61,502 nucleotides of DNA from Paenibacillus campinasensis (GTDB lineage Bacteria > Bacillota > Bacilli > Paenibacillales > Paenibacillaceae): contig NZ_NPBY01000079.1 in NCBI RefSeq assembly GCF_002272015.1, positions 1-61,502 of the forward strand. Direction: 5' to 3'. The translations under genes were made by a program, and so were the position numbers. The first letter of the stretch is position 1, and each line of letters begins with the position of its first letter. This document shows positions 41,231 to 48,000 of this stretch, piece after piece. Under the pieces are notes generated by a model, which saw only the letters and a list, made by a program, of their open reading frames with translations, ran no database searches and was not told the DNA's origin.

Positions 41231-41946
41231 TGGCGGAAAAGAAACTGCTCGGCGGCATCGAATTAAATCGGATTTACCAACGCGATTGTATCGAAGGAAT
41301 GCGGATGATTCCGGACAAGAGTATTGACCTAATCGTTACAGATCCGCCTTACCTTATGAATTACCGCAGTAACCGTCGCGTCGCAAACGAAAGATTTAAA
41401 CATATCACCAATGACAGGGACAGTAACGGCTTAATTGCGGACTATATCGCGGAGTGCTACCGTGTTCTTAAGGAAGATACCGCCATTTATATGTTCTGCA
41501 GCTGGCATCATATCGATTTCTTTAAAACAGAGTTTGAAAAGTATTTCAAACTTAAAAACTTAATCGTCTGGAACAAAAACGTCCACGGTACCGGCGATCT
41601 CAAAGGTTCTTACGGTCCTAAACACGAGTTAGTTCTGTTCGGACATAAGGGGCGATCGCTGCTTCGCGAGAAACGACTTCCTGATGTCATAGATTGCGCA
41701 AAGATTCCGAGCCTCAAGCTTACTCATCCAACGGAAAAGCCGACGGAGCTATTGAAAATATTCATTCGAAACTCAAGTGATAAAGGGGGTATTGTCCTCG
41801 ACGGATTCGCAGGTACCGGGTCGACGTGCGTGGCTGCCGTGGAGACTGGTCGTAACTTTGCCGCATTTGAAATCGAGACGGAATACGTTACCGCCGCTAA
41901 TATGCGATTGGACTCGCTAGCCATTCCGAAGGAGGACGTAGTATGA
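41230..41946 (+). CDS. Second DNA amino-methyltransferase
   Basis: A 238-residue methyltransferase with IVTDPPYLMNYRSNRRV (motif IV, about residue 35) and VLDGFAGTGSTCVAAVETGRNFAAFEIE (motif I, about residue 190). It resembles orphan adenine methyltransferases of phages. It is more AT-rich than the first enzyme, consistent with separate acquisition. It overlaps the next gene by 4 bp. Confidence 0.93.
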   Translation: MAEKKLLGGIELNRIYQRDCIEGMRMIPDKSIDLIVTDPPYLMNYRSNRRVANERFKHITNDRDSNGLIADYIAECYRVLKEDTAIYMFCSWHHIDFFKTEFEKYFKLKNLIVWNKNVHGTGDLKGSYGPKHELVLFGHKGRSLLREKRLPDVIDCAKIPSLKLTHPTEKPTELLKIFIRNSSDKGGIVLDGFAGTGSTCVAAVETGRNFAAFEIETEYVTAANMRLDSLAIPKEDVV

Positions 41947-42458
41947 ACGACTATAAAACGCAATTTAACGAAGAGGTAACGCATCTTATCACGCGCCAAA
42001 TCGAGGATCGCGGCGAGCGTATGGCGACTGTACAGGCGTTAATCGACCGATATATCAGCGAACACGGCGCGACACCGGATCCTGCGCAGCTCGAGCGCTT
42101 GACCGACTATATTCTGCGTGAGGAACTGACGGATCGCCATCCGGACAAGATTACGCGGAATGAGTATCCGTTTATGAGTACGTGGCAGCTCGACGTCCGT
42201 CACGACCGGGAGACATCGTTCAAAATGGCGGAAGAAATCGGCACGGACGGCCGCGACTACCGCGTGCCAAAACGCCGCAAGCGCAGTACGTACGAATCAA
42301 TATTCGTTGACCAGGCGGCCAAAATCCGCAATAAAGAGCGCGCGGAACAGTATAAACGCGATACGGCCACGCGGACGACCGCCGAGTATAATCTGTACGA
42401 GAATGGCGGTGAGTTGACGGAATCGTTCGTACAGTGCCGCGGAATTAAATATCGTTAA
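41943..42458 (+). CDS. Hypothetical protein at the end of the methylase operon
   Basis: A 171-residue charged protein. The N-terminal half is helical (FNEEVTHLITRQIEDRGERMATVQALIDRYI; AQLERLTDYILREELTDRHPDK). The C-terminal half is basic (VPKRRKRSTYESIFVDQAAKIRNKERAEQYKRD). There is no family. It is the last gene before the moron cassette and its bidirectional terminator. Confidence 0.65.
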   Translation: MNDYKTQFNEEVTHLITRQIEDRGERMATVQALIDRYISEHGATPDPAQLERLTDYILREELTDRHPDKITRNEYPFMSTWQLDVRHDRETSFKMAEEIGTDGRDYRVPKRRKRSTYESIFVDQAAKIRNKERAEQYKRDTATRTTAEYNLYENGGELTESFVQCRGIKYR

Positions 42459-42509
42459 AACACTTGCGCTCGCTGACTATTTCAGCGGGCATTTATTTTA
42501 AAAAACCTC

Positions 42510-42538
42510 TTTACATATAATTAATTACATGCTATTAT
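42510..42538 (+). promoter_or_regulatory. Sigma-A promoter with AATTAATTA operator, cut off from its gene
   Basis: TTTACA (42510-42515), 17 bp, TATTAT (42533-42538). The spacer holds ATAATTAATTACATG, a near-palindrome shared with the promoter at 46033. It reads straight into the terminator at 42553, so it now has no gene of its own. Confidence 0.6.
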
Positions 42539-42552
42539 TAAGACATAATTGG

Positions 42553-42597
42553 AAAAACCCTCACTGGCCGTTGTGGCTGGTGAGGGTTTTTTTGTTA
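42553..42597. terminator. Bidirectional terminator
   Basis: AAAAACCCTCAC (42553-42564) pairs perfectly with GTGAGGGTTTTT (42580-42591), with T-runs on both sides. It separates the rightward methylase operon from the leftward pentapeptide operon. Confidence 0.95.
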
Positions 42598-43224
42598 ATA
42601 AATATTTATCGTATGAAAATCTGCTCTATAGAGATCAGCGTTATGAAAGTTTGCTCCATTAAGGTTAGCTTTGTGAAAATCAGCTCTTTCGAGGTCTGCC
42701 CCCTCAAAATCTGCTCCGCTTAGATTGGCACCTTCAAAATTTGCAGAGATCAGTTTTGCATTAGTCAATATTGCTCCACTTAAATCAGCATTGGTAAAGT
42801 CGGCACAGCTTAGATCTGCTCCGCGAAAATTGACTGAACGCAAATCTGCACCAACAAATGATGCATACTTCAAATTGACAAACACTCCAAAATTCGTTCT
42901 TTGGAACTGTGCATGACGTAAATCAGCACCGTCCATAACCACATTCCCCATATCTGCTCCGCGAAAGTCTACATAAGATAGATTAGCATTGGTAAAGTCT
43001 GAGCAAAAAACCATAACGCTTCGAAAGTTTGATCCATGTAAATCCGCACCTTGAAAATTTGCTTCGGCTAAATCGTATTTGTCGAATCTATTCTTTATGT
43101 TGTAGGTTTTTTTGATATCAACCTCAGACAAGGTAACACCGCTTAAATCGGCACGAACGCCGCCAGGCTCTTTAAACCTCCATTTCATGTGGAGATCAAT
43201 AATTTTTTGAATTTTATCATTCAC
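42595..43224 (-). CDS. Pentapeptide-repeat protein
   Basis: A 209-residue protein. From about residue 60 it consists of tandem A(D/N)LXX-type pentapeptides (NFQGADLHGSNF; ADFTNADLSGAILTNAKLISANF; GADFEGADLERADF), which fold as a right-handed quadrilateral beta helix. Family members mimic DNA and can protect gyrase, but many have no known role. GTG 43224 is chosen for the AAGGAG 7 bp upstream. The gene is AT-rich relative to the phage core and sits in a leftward moron operon. Confidence 0.92.
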   Translation of the reverse strand: MNDKIQKIIDLHMKWRFKEPGGVRADLSGVTLSEVDIKKTYNIKNRFDKYDLAEANFQGADLHGSNFRSVMVFCSDFTNANLSYVDFRGADMGNVVMDGADLRHAQFQRTNFGVFVNLKYASFVGADLRSVNFRGADLSCADFTNADLSGAILTNAKLISANFEGANLSGADFEGADLERADFHKANLNGANFHNADLYRADFHTINIY

Positions 43225-43253
43225 AATAATTCTCCTTCCGCACCTGTTGGCGC

Positions 43254-43373
43254 TTGACATATTTTTTGTCAAGGAGTACGATACAGATATGTCGGACTCC
43301 TTGCGGGTTCGTGGATTGTCTTACTTTAATATTTCTTTGCATCAGCCGGGGCGCATTCCCCGGCTTTTGCTTT
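43254..43373 (+). ncRNA. Possible small RNA unit (promoter plus terminator)
   Basis: On the plus strand, in a gap between two leftward genes: TTGACA (43254-43259), 17 bp, TACGAT (43277-43282). About 60 bp later comes a perfect 8-bp terminator stem (AGCCGGGG 43344-43351 with CCCCGGCT 43358-43365) and T-rich sequence. CTTGACA/TGTCAAG forms an inverted repeat over the -35. The transcript would be about 80 nt, with no convincing coding content. Confidence 0.45.
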
Positions 43374-43379
43374 GGCACA

Positions 43380-43688
43380 TCACAATTCTTTCGCCGCCTC
43401 TCCTACCCCATAAAACTCTATGCGTTCATTCCAAACCTCTTGATCTTCAATGGATAGCCCTTCGCTATCAAAGTAAGCCACTAGGACTGCTCCTTGGTTA
43501 ACCCAAGATTCGACTTCTGTCGGAACGTCATTTTCATTAAACAATTCGCTACCATTCCAATCCACAAAACCTTCTTCACTTTTGATATTGAGAAGCGCTG
43601 AAACATGGTGCGGTTCAGGCTGGAACCAAGTTCCGTTTTCTAGCAGTATTGCGTCGTAACCGTTAGTGTGCATGAATGCGATTTTCAT
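43380..43688 (-). CDS. Hypothetical leftward protein
   Basis: A 102-residue acidic protein (KIAFMHTNGYDAILLENGTWFQPEPHHVSALL; FYGVGEAAKEL) with GGAGATG upstream of the ATG. There is no recognised family. It belongs to the four-gene leftward cassette driven from 44282. Confidence 0.62.
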   Translation of the reverse strand: MKIAFMHTNGYDAILLENGTWFQPEPHHVSALLNIKSEEGFVDWNGSELFNENDVPTEVESWVNQGAVLVAYFDSEGLSIEDQEVWNERIEFYGVGEAAKEL

Positions 43689-43721
43689 TTTGACATCTCC
43701 TTCACTTGAATAATATTTTAA

Positions 43722-43925
43722 TCACCGACCGTTTTCTTTTCGCGAATCTCGGTAATTCTCAATCTGTTCACGGGTCCATACAGGCCCGTTAGATAACCTT
43801 TGCACCGGCTCCGGGAACGCCCCTCTGCTTATGTATGTCTGGACTCTGCGGCGATCCCATCCAAGTATATCAGCAGCGTCCGATAGACCTACAAGGGGCG
43901 GTATTACTTTGACGCTTTGGACAAT
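43722..43925 (-). CDS. Small helix-turn-helix (excisionase/MerR-like) protein, non-standard start
   Basis: About 67 residues: VIPPLVGLSDAADILGWDRRRVQTYISRGAFPEPVQRLSNGPVWTREQIENYRDSR. This is a clear HTH_17/AlpA-type DNA-binding fold. No ATG, GTG or TTG lies in frame at the start; ATT 43925 is the best candidate, overlapping the end of the preceding leftward gene. The ribosome site there is weak, so the start is uncertain, but the coding region is convincing. Confidence 0.68.
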   Translation of the reverse strand: MVQSVKVIPPLVGLSDAADILGWDRRRVQTYISRGAFPEPVQRLSNGPVWTREQIENYRDSRKENGR

Positions 43926-44188
43926 AGAACCTGGCCTGTGATGGACGAAAGTCGTGGCGTGACACCATAAGCATCTAATTCGCAGTGTTCGTTTTTATGA
44001 TCGAATATTGCGATTTCCCCTGTTACTGTTTCTCCTACCGAATATCCTTCAGGCAACACATACTCAACTGCATCATGTACGAACGAAAATTCCGTTACGC
44101 TGTAATCTGAATCAGCAATTACGTATGTATCCTTAGTCATCCGGTCGTTCTTTTGCGTTTCTACAAATTGCAGTTTGATTGTTTTCAT
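43904..44188 (-). CDS. Hypothetical leftward protein
   Basis: A 94-residue beta-rich protein (KTIKLQFVETQKNDRMTKDTYVIADSDYSVTEFSFVHDAVEYVLPEG). It is the first gene of the leftward cassette. ATG 44188 has AAAGGA upstream. There is no family assignment. Confidence 0.62.
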   Translation of the reverse strand: MKTIKLQFVETQKNDRMTKDTYVIADSDYSVTEFSFVHDAVEYVLPEGYSVGETVTGEIAIFDHKNEHCELDAYGVTPRLSSITGQVLLSKASK

Positions 44189-44253
44189 TTCAGTCATCCT
44201 TTCCAACTGCCTGCCATTCGGTCAGGTCTTATGTCGTCCTCTTGTATGACTCA

Positions 44254-44282
44254 ATCATACTACAGCTGTATGACGATGTCAA
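44254..44282 (-). promoter_or_regulatory. Leftward sigma-A promoter of the moron cassette
   Basis: On the minus strand: TTGACA (44282-44277), 17-bp spacer, TATGAT (44259-44254). CATAC and GTATG half-sites around the spacer form a likely operator. Confidence 0.8.
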
Positions 44283-44328
44283 CACTGTTTTTAATATTTT
44301 TTTTATTTTTCCAACAAAAAACCCGCCG

Positions 44329-44514
44329 TCAGGCATGTCTGTTTAACATAAAGTCCAAATTGTGTATCTCTCTTTCATCTCGCGCTAGTGGATCTAAAGC
44401 AACAGATAAGCGTCTGATTGCTTCCGTGTGCCAACGTGATACCGTACTCCTGTCCTTGCTCAGCACGTCCGCTATTTCGTTGAGGGTAGCAGTTGACGCC
44501 CGTTGTCGGGCGTG
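44329..44514 (-). pseudogene. Remnant of a sigma region 4-like regulator
   Basis: The leftward frame reads RQRASTATLNEIADVLSKDRSTVSRWHTEAIRRLSVALDPLARDE and ends at 44329. This is the C-terminal helix-turn-helix of an ArpU/sigma-type protein. The N-terminal part is missing: a stop lies just upstream, at the promoter/operator around 44500. There is no start codon with a ribosome site. It looks like a gene truncated when the neighbouring cassette was inserted. Confidence 0.6.
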
Positions 44515-44545
44515 CTATATTATATACAAGCCCGACAACGGGCGT
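44493..44545 (+). promoter_or_regulatory. Promoter flanked by twin 14-bp palindromic operators
   Basis: TTGACG (44493-44498), 17 bp, TATATT (44516-44521). GCCCGTTGTCGGGC (44499-44512) lies in the spacer and GCCCGACAACGGGC (44530-44543) just after the -10. Each is a palindrome, and together they form a 16-bp inverted repeat. A dimeric repressor at both sites would shut this promoter tightly. It drives 44568 onward. Confidence 0.8.
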
Positions 44546-44567
44546 AAAGATAAAGGAGTGATCGTAC

Positions 44568-44972
44568 ATGGAAAAATTCAAAGCTATTGCAAAAGAAATC
44601 TTTGAGAATAAATACCAACACGTTGGTATTCGCTTGCTTTGCGAAGATGAAAACTACAACGTTGGTGACGATTGCCGCGAATCTTATGAGCATGACTTCG
44701 AAAACGATGTATCGTCCTACTATACAACAGGAGAAACCGCCGACGGAACTTGCGCCACTCGCGTCGACACATTCGATTTTAACTTTTTCTTCTATGATGA
44801 TGAGGACATTAAAGCATTGGCTTCTAAGATCAATCAAGCTGTTGATCAAAACAAAGTATATGGTTCTGGTAAACGCGTAATTATTGCCGGAACATCCTCA
44901 TATACAGATGGTCATTTCGATGAAGATGAAATTCGCATACGCAATGCACAGGTTATCGCATTATTAGACTAG
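44568..44972 (+). CDS. Hypothetical acidic protein
   Basis: A 134-residue protein rich in Asp/Glu and aromatics (FKAIAKEIFENKYQHVGIRLLCEDENYNVGDDCRESYEHDFENDVSSYY). There is no family. It is AT-rich and the first gene behind the tightly controlled promoter at 44493, with AAAGGAG upstream. Confidence 0.65.
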   Translation: MEKFKAIAKEIFENKYQHVGIRLLCEDENYNVGDDCRESYEHDFENDVSSYYTTGETADGTCATRVDTFDFNFFFYDDEDIKALASKINQAVDQNKVYGSGKRVIIAGTSSYTDGHFDEDEIRIRNAQVIALLD

Positions 44973-44984
44973 GAGGGGCAAGAT

Positions 44985-45149
44985 ATGAATCCACTTGATC
45001 ATATTATGGGAACTGAAGACGCTGCTAAGCTTTGGAGCCTTTCGCAAGACCATATCAAACGATTGTGTCGTGACGGTAAGGTTAAATGTATTCGCATAGG
45101 TAAAACGTGGATACTAGATAAAAATCAACCTAAACCTGGAACAAGTTAA
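44985..45149 (+). CDS. 54-residue excisionase-like HTH protein
   Basis: GTEDAAKLWSLSQDHIKRLCRDGKVKCIRIGKTWILDKNQPKPG is a textbook HTH_17 (excisionase/DNA-binding) sequence. The ATG has AGGAGGGG upstream. It could be a regulator of the cassette rather than a true excisionase, as no integrase is seen. Confidence 0.75.
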   Translation: MNPLDHIMGTEDAAKLWSLSQDHIKRLCRDGKVKCIRIGKTWILDKNQPKPGTS

Positions 45150-45167
45150 ATTAAGGGAGGGGAGATT

Positions 45168-45833
45168 ATGATAAAGATTGGCGACACGTACGAAATGCTA
45201 ACAGTCTTATCGCCACACACGAAAAAACTGTACGGTGAATCCGCCTGGGTTTGCGCCTGCGACTGCGGAGAAACCACGCTCGCCACGACAGGACAGATTA
45301 TCCGCGGCGAAAAAAAGTCATGCGGATGTCTTCGTAAGAAAACGCCAGCCAATGCGCTCGACTTATCTGGCAAAAGATTTGGAAAACTAACGGTCATAGA
45401 GCGTTCTGGTGCGACGAAAGGCGGATCCGCACTGTGGCGATGTAGATGTGATTGCGGAACCGATGATTTTGTCGCGAATGCGACAAGTTTGAGACGTGGG
45501 GAAACGGTATCGTGCGGATGTTTGCGGCCGGAGCAAGCGGCTAATGCACGCGAAATTCTGGCGAACGACTATACGGTGGACGGCGTTCAGGTACCGTTAT
45601 TAACAAAGAAAGTCCGATCGGACAGCGGGACCGGTCATAAAGGAGTTCACAAGCGCGTACGCAAGGGTCGCGAATACTACGAGGCATATATAACGGTGAA
45701 CGGTAAGCGAAAATACCTCGGAATGTCTACGGAATTAGGAAAGGCGATTTCCATGCGTAGGCGTGCGGAGGAGGAATATTACAGTCCGTATATTAAGGCG
45801 TTGGGGGAGAGAAATGGACAGCAGCGTGATTAA
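45168..45833 (+). CDS. Double zinc-ribbon plus AP2-domain DNA-binding protein
   Basis: A 221-residue protein with two similar cysteine modules. The first is WVCACDCGETTLAT...KSCGCL (residues 27-55); the second is WRCRCDCGTDDFVA...VSCGCL (residues 89-118). A C-terminal AP2-like domain follows (GHKGVHKRVRKGREYYEAYITVNGKRKYLG). AP2 proteins of phages are often linked to homing nucleases; no HNH signature is visible here. Site-specific DNA binding is likely; catalysis is not shown. Confidence 0.82.
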   Translation: MIKIGDTYEMLTVLSPHTKKLYGESAWVCACDCGETTLATTGQIIRGEKKSCGCLRKKTPANALDLSGKRFGKLTVIERSGATKGGSALWRCRCDCGTDDFVANATSLRRGETVSCGCLRPEQAANAREILANDYTVDGVQVPLLTKKVRSDSGTGHKGVHKRVRKGREYYEAYITVNGKRKYLGMSTELGKAISMRRRAEEEYYSPYIKALGERNGQQRD

Positions 45834-46029
45834 AAAATGGATCGAGGAAAATTTGGTGTTGCAGGATGAGGCGCGGTCTATAACCGGACAATCCGTGTCT
45901 GCGTTTAATCAATCGGTACAGGCCGGCAAGATAAAAGCATTCGTCGAGTTTGGAGAATTGCGCAAAACACGGCTGTATCTACGGTCGGAGTTGGAGGAGT
46001 ATGCGTCAAGTAAACGAATAAGAATATAA
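45814..46029 (+). CDS. 71-residue HTH-like protein
   Basis: A small protein (SSVIKKWIEENLVLQDEARSITGQSVSAFNQSVQAGKIKAFVEFGELRKTRLYLRSELEEYA) with the layout of an HTH_17-type DNA-binding protein. The ATG overlaps the end of the AP2 gene and has GGGGGAG upstream. Probably a cassette regulator. Confidence 0.65.
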   Translation: MDSSVIKKWIEENLVLQDEARSITGQSVSAFNQSVQAGKIKAFVEFGELRKTRLYLRSELEEYASSKRIRI

Positions 46030-46032
46030 TTG

Positions 46033-46061
46033 TTTACATGCAATTAATTATGTGTTATAAT
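46033..46061 (+). promoter_or_regulatory. Strong sigma-A promoter with AATTAATTA operator
   Basis: TTTACA (46033-46038), 17 bp, TATAAT (46056-46061). The spacer TGCAATTAATTATGTGT carries the same near-palindrome as the promoter at 42510. It drives the genes at 46115 and 46327. Confidence 0.85.
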
Positions 46062-46114
46062 GATGATAACAACAAGAGACGGCGCAAAAACAACTTATAA
46101 AGGAGCGAATTAAA

Positions 46115-46330
46115 ATGACGGTAACATTCGAAGGAAAGACGATCACACTAACGCAAGACCCGTACATAGACGGAGTGGCGGGCGAGCGACCGATGTACAA
46201 GGCGCACGGAAAAGACGAAGACGGCAACGAATTTATCGTAACGTGGGATGTCGTGGACGGATACGAAGAGATTACGGACGAGTCGGAAATGTGCGATTGG
46301 GACCGGCCGATCGGGATAATGTCGCTATGA
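46115..46330 (+). CDS. 71-residue hypothetical protein
   Basis: A small acidic beta-rich protein (TVTFEGKTITLTQDPYIDG; YKAHGKDEDGNEFIVTWDVVDGYEEI). AAAGGAG lies upstream of the ATG, behind the 46033 promoter. The stop overlaps the next ATG (ATGA). Unknown function. Confidence 0.65.
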   Translation: MTVTFEGKTITLTQDPYIDGVAGERPMYKAHGKDEDGNEFIVTWDVVDGYEEITDESEMCDWDRPIGIMSL

Positions 46331-46515
46331 GACGAATAATACTTTCGGAATTGTCACCGGAGGAATACAGACAGCGAATTATTGAGGAAGCGAAGAAATC
46401 GTATGAACTACAGACAAGATTCGGAGGGAACGTAGAGGAAGCGCTAGACGCGATTCTAACATTCGTATACGATTCCGCACATAATCGCGGCGGATATGAT
46501 GCTGAAAACAAGTGA
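46327..46515 (+). CDS. 62-residue hypothetical protein
   Basis: A helical acidic protein (RRIILSELSPEEYRQRIIEEAKKSYELQTRFGGNVEEALDAI). It is coupled to the preceding gene and followed directly by a terminator, so the two form a short repressible operon. Confidence 0.62.
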   Translation: MRRIILSELSPEEYRQRIIEEAKKSYELQTRFGGNVEEALDAILTFVYDSAHNRGGYDAENK

Positions 46516-46539
46516 GACGCCCTAATCGGCGTCTTTTTT
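46515..46539 (+). terminator. Terminator
   Basis: AGACGCC (46515-46521) pairs with GGCGTCT (46528-46534), followed by six or more T. It ends the 46115-46515 operon. Confidence 0.9.
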
Positions 46540-46596
46540 GCGCTATTTACCGTATATTTTACCCGTTCAGTTACCTATACGTTATGAAGCCCTGGG

Positions 46597-46628
46597 ACGC
46601 CATCTCTTTGGAGGCTGGCGTTTTATTT
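46597..46628 (+). terminator. Second terminator-like hairpin
   Basis: ACGCCA (46597-46602) with TGGCGT (46616-46621) and an internal CTC/GAG pair, followed by TTTATTTT. It is similar in wording to the terminator at 11891 and insulates the late operon that follows. Confidence 0.7.
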
Positions 46629-46647
46629 TGCGAAGGAGGCGTTATAA

Positions 46648-46860
46648 GTGGCGGACACTATCCGCGAATTAAACGTAGGACTCACGATTGACCAGACGGA
46701 CATCGCCGCGACTATCCGCGGACTCAAAGCGATCCAGCGCGAGGCGAAGAAAGCTACGCAGGCATTGCGTGAGTTGGAGGCGGTACAAATAAAACAAAAT
46801 GGAGTGGTTGAGTATGGCGGAAATAACGACGTTTCTGATGCACGTAGAGTATTACGTTAA
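46648..46860 (+). CDS. 70-residue hypothetical protein
   Basis: The start is GTG behind AAGGAGG. The N-terminal part (DTIRELNVGLTIDQTDIAATIRGLKAIQREAKKATQALRELE) reads like the first residues of a tape-measure/minor-tail type protein (conserved in phages before the packaging genes). The function is unknown. It overlaps the next frame by 47 bp. Confidence 0.55.
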   Translation: MADTIRELNVGLTIDQTDIAATIRGLKAIQREAKKATQALRELEAVQIKQNGVVEYGGNNDVSDARRVLR

Positions 46861-47314
46861 AACGAAGGTTGACCTCGGAATAATTACAGAACTAGGCGAA
46901 GAAGCCTACGAGCGATTTCTAACTAAGGCCGCGATAGAGATATCGAGAAGCACGTCACCGAAGCAGGTCTACGGCCTCGGCCGCGATGATGTACGCGAGA
47001 TTGTTCACGATATTCTGAGCGACATATCGCAAAGGAAATGGATTTGTCCGCAAAGAGAGCGGATGTTCTCGTACCTCAATAACGCGGGCGAGCCGATATA
47101 TGTTTTCGCACGATATAAGAAGGATGCGACAAACATTGCCAGGTCCGCAATGAACGTTAGCCCTCGATATTGGGGCAGCTTCAAAACGCTACGTAAAGCA
47201 GTCGAAGTCAACGAAAGTGGAAAAGTCGTTCTGGACAACGGAGAAGAGCGCGATATAGAGTCGCCAATCAACTTCGTCAACCTTTACGGTCATGGGAGGA
47301 ATTACGATGAGTAA
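46814..47314 (+). CDS. Hypothetical protein
   Basis: A 166-residue protein (FLMHVEYYVKTKVDLGIITELGEEAYERFLTKAAIEISRS; YVFARYKKDATNIARSAMN) without a recognised domain. ATG 46814 has GGAG at 8 bp. Expression is supported by coupling with the following ATG, which lies inside its end. Confidence 0.58.
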   Translation: MAEITTFLMHVEYYVKTKVDLGIITELGEEAYERFLTKAAIEISRSTSPKQVYGLGRDDVREIVHDILSDISQRKWICPQRERMFSYLNNAGEPIYVFARYKKDATNIARSAMNVSPRYWGSFKTLRKAVEVNESGKVVLDNGEERDIESPINFVNLYGHGRNYDE

Positions 47315-47480
47315 CGCTTACTTATACTGCTATTCGCCAGCAATGTTTCACTTTTTGCGCGCGAAAGGGCTTCGATATATTTGCGTGGGCATTAACGAGA
47401 AAACAGGCGGCCGGTTCTGGTTGTTCGCGAAAGATGACGCAGTCAGACGCGCATTAGACGAGTACACAGCGATTAAGTAG
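47307..47480 (+). CDS. 57-residue hypothetical protein
   Basis: SNAYLYCYSPAMFHFLRAKGLRYICVGINEKTGGRFWLFAKDD. It resembles small phage proteins annotated DUF5659-like, with a helix followed by a G-x-x-x-x-x-G-R-x-F-W-x-F strand. GGGAGG lies upstream of the ATG, and it overlaps the preceding gene. Confidence 0.6.
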   Translation: MSNAYLYCYSPAMFHFLRAKGLRYICVGINEKTGGRFWLFAKDDAVRRALDEYTAIK

Positions 47481-47514
47481 ACGCTAAATTACGTGGAGTG
47501 GAGTGTGTTGGAGT

Positions 47515-47961
47515 ATGAACGAATTGGCAACGGAATCATTACGCAGAAAGTCCGAATGTCTGGAGCGAGGCCATTACGCGCCCGTTCCGCATGATTTATT
47601 TCGCAGAATCGTTCCGATCGCAAGGGAGTACGACAAAGGCAACGCTCATATTGCGGCGCTTTATACGTATCTGCTTTCGCTAGTTAACGGACAGCCGGAT
47701 AACGACCGGTATATGAGCGCATTCCCTTCCGTGCAGCGAATCGCGGATGAAACGGGGATTGGACGCAATAGAATACGACCTCTTTGCGACGTTTTGGAGG
47801 CGGTCGGACTCGTTAAATCTGCGTTTGATTATACGTCGAACAAGCGCGATAAACTGTATTATCCGCAATATTATACCGAGCTGAGTGACGCCGAGATTCG
47901 CGCCAGATTGGACGAATTATATGGTCATTCACCGAGGAGTGAATTACCTAAATCACTGTAG
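47515..47961 (+). CDS. Winged-helix replication/regulatory-type protein, possibly truncated
   Basis: A 148-residue protein. The helix-turn-helix is AFPSVQRIADETGIGRNRIRPLCDVLEAVGLVKS (about residues 70-105), as in phage DnaD-N-like and plasmid Rep-type regulators. The C-terminus ends SPRSELPKSL at a TAG. The frame stays open after the TAG for a further 21 codons (SELPNSPESDGNKNKR), repeating the last coding unit. That suggests either a recent nonsense change or readthrough. Confidence 0.68.
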   Translation: MNELATESLRRKSECLERGHYAPVPHDLFRRIVPIAREYDKGNAHIAALYTYLLSLVNGQPDNDRYMSAFPSVQRIADETGIGRNRIRPLCDVLEAVGLVKSAFDYTSNKRDKLYYPQYYTELSDAEIRARLDELYGHSPRSELPKSL

Positions 47962-48000
47962 AGTGAATTACCTAATTCACCGGAGAGTGACGGTAATAAG
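47937..48000 (+). repeat. Short tandem repeat across a stop codon
   Basis: GAGTGAATTACCTAA-(A/T)TCAC occurs at 47937-47956 and 47961-47980, 24 bp apart, with a third partial GAGTGA at 47985. The TAG stop of the upstream gene lies at the repeat junction. Confidence 0.8.

Noticed and set aside
44493..44545. SOS (LexA) box
   Set aside because: GCCCGTTGTCGGGC lacks the CGAAC-N4-GTTCG core used by Gram-positive LexA.
44985..45149. True excisionase implying an integrated prophage
   Set aside because: The HTH_17 fold is shared by many regulators and no integrase or att-like duplication was found.
47937..48000. Possible CRISPR repeat
   Set aside because: Only two full units, directly abutting with no spacers and partly coding; no Cas genes in the window.
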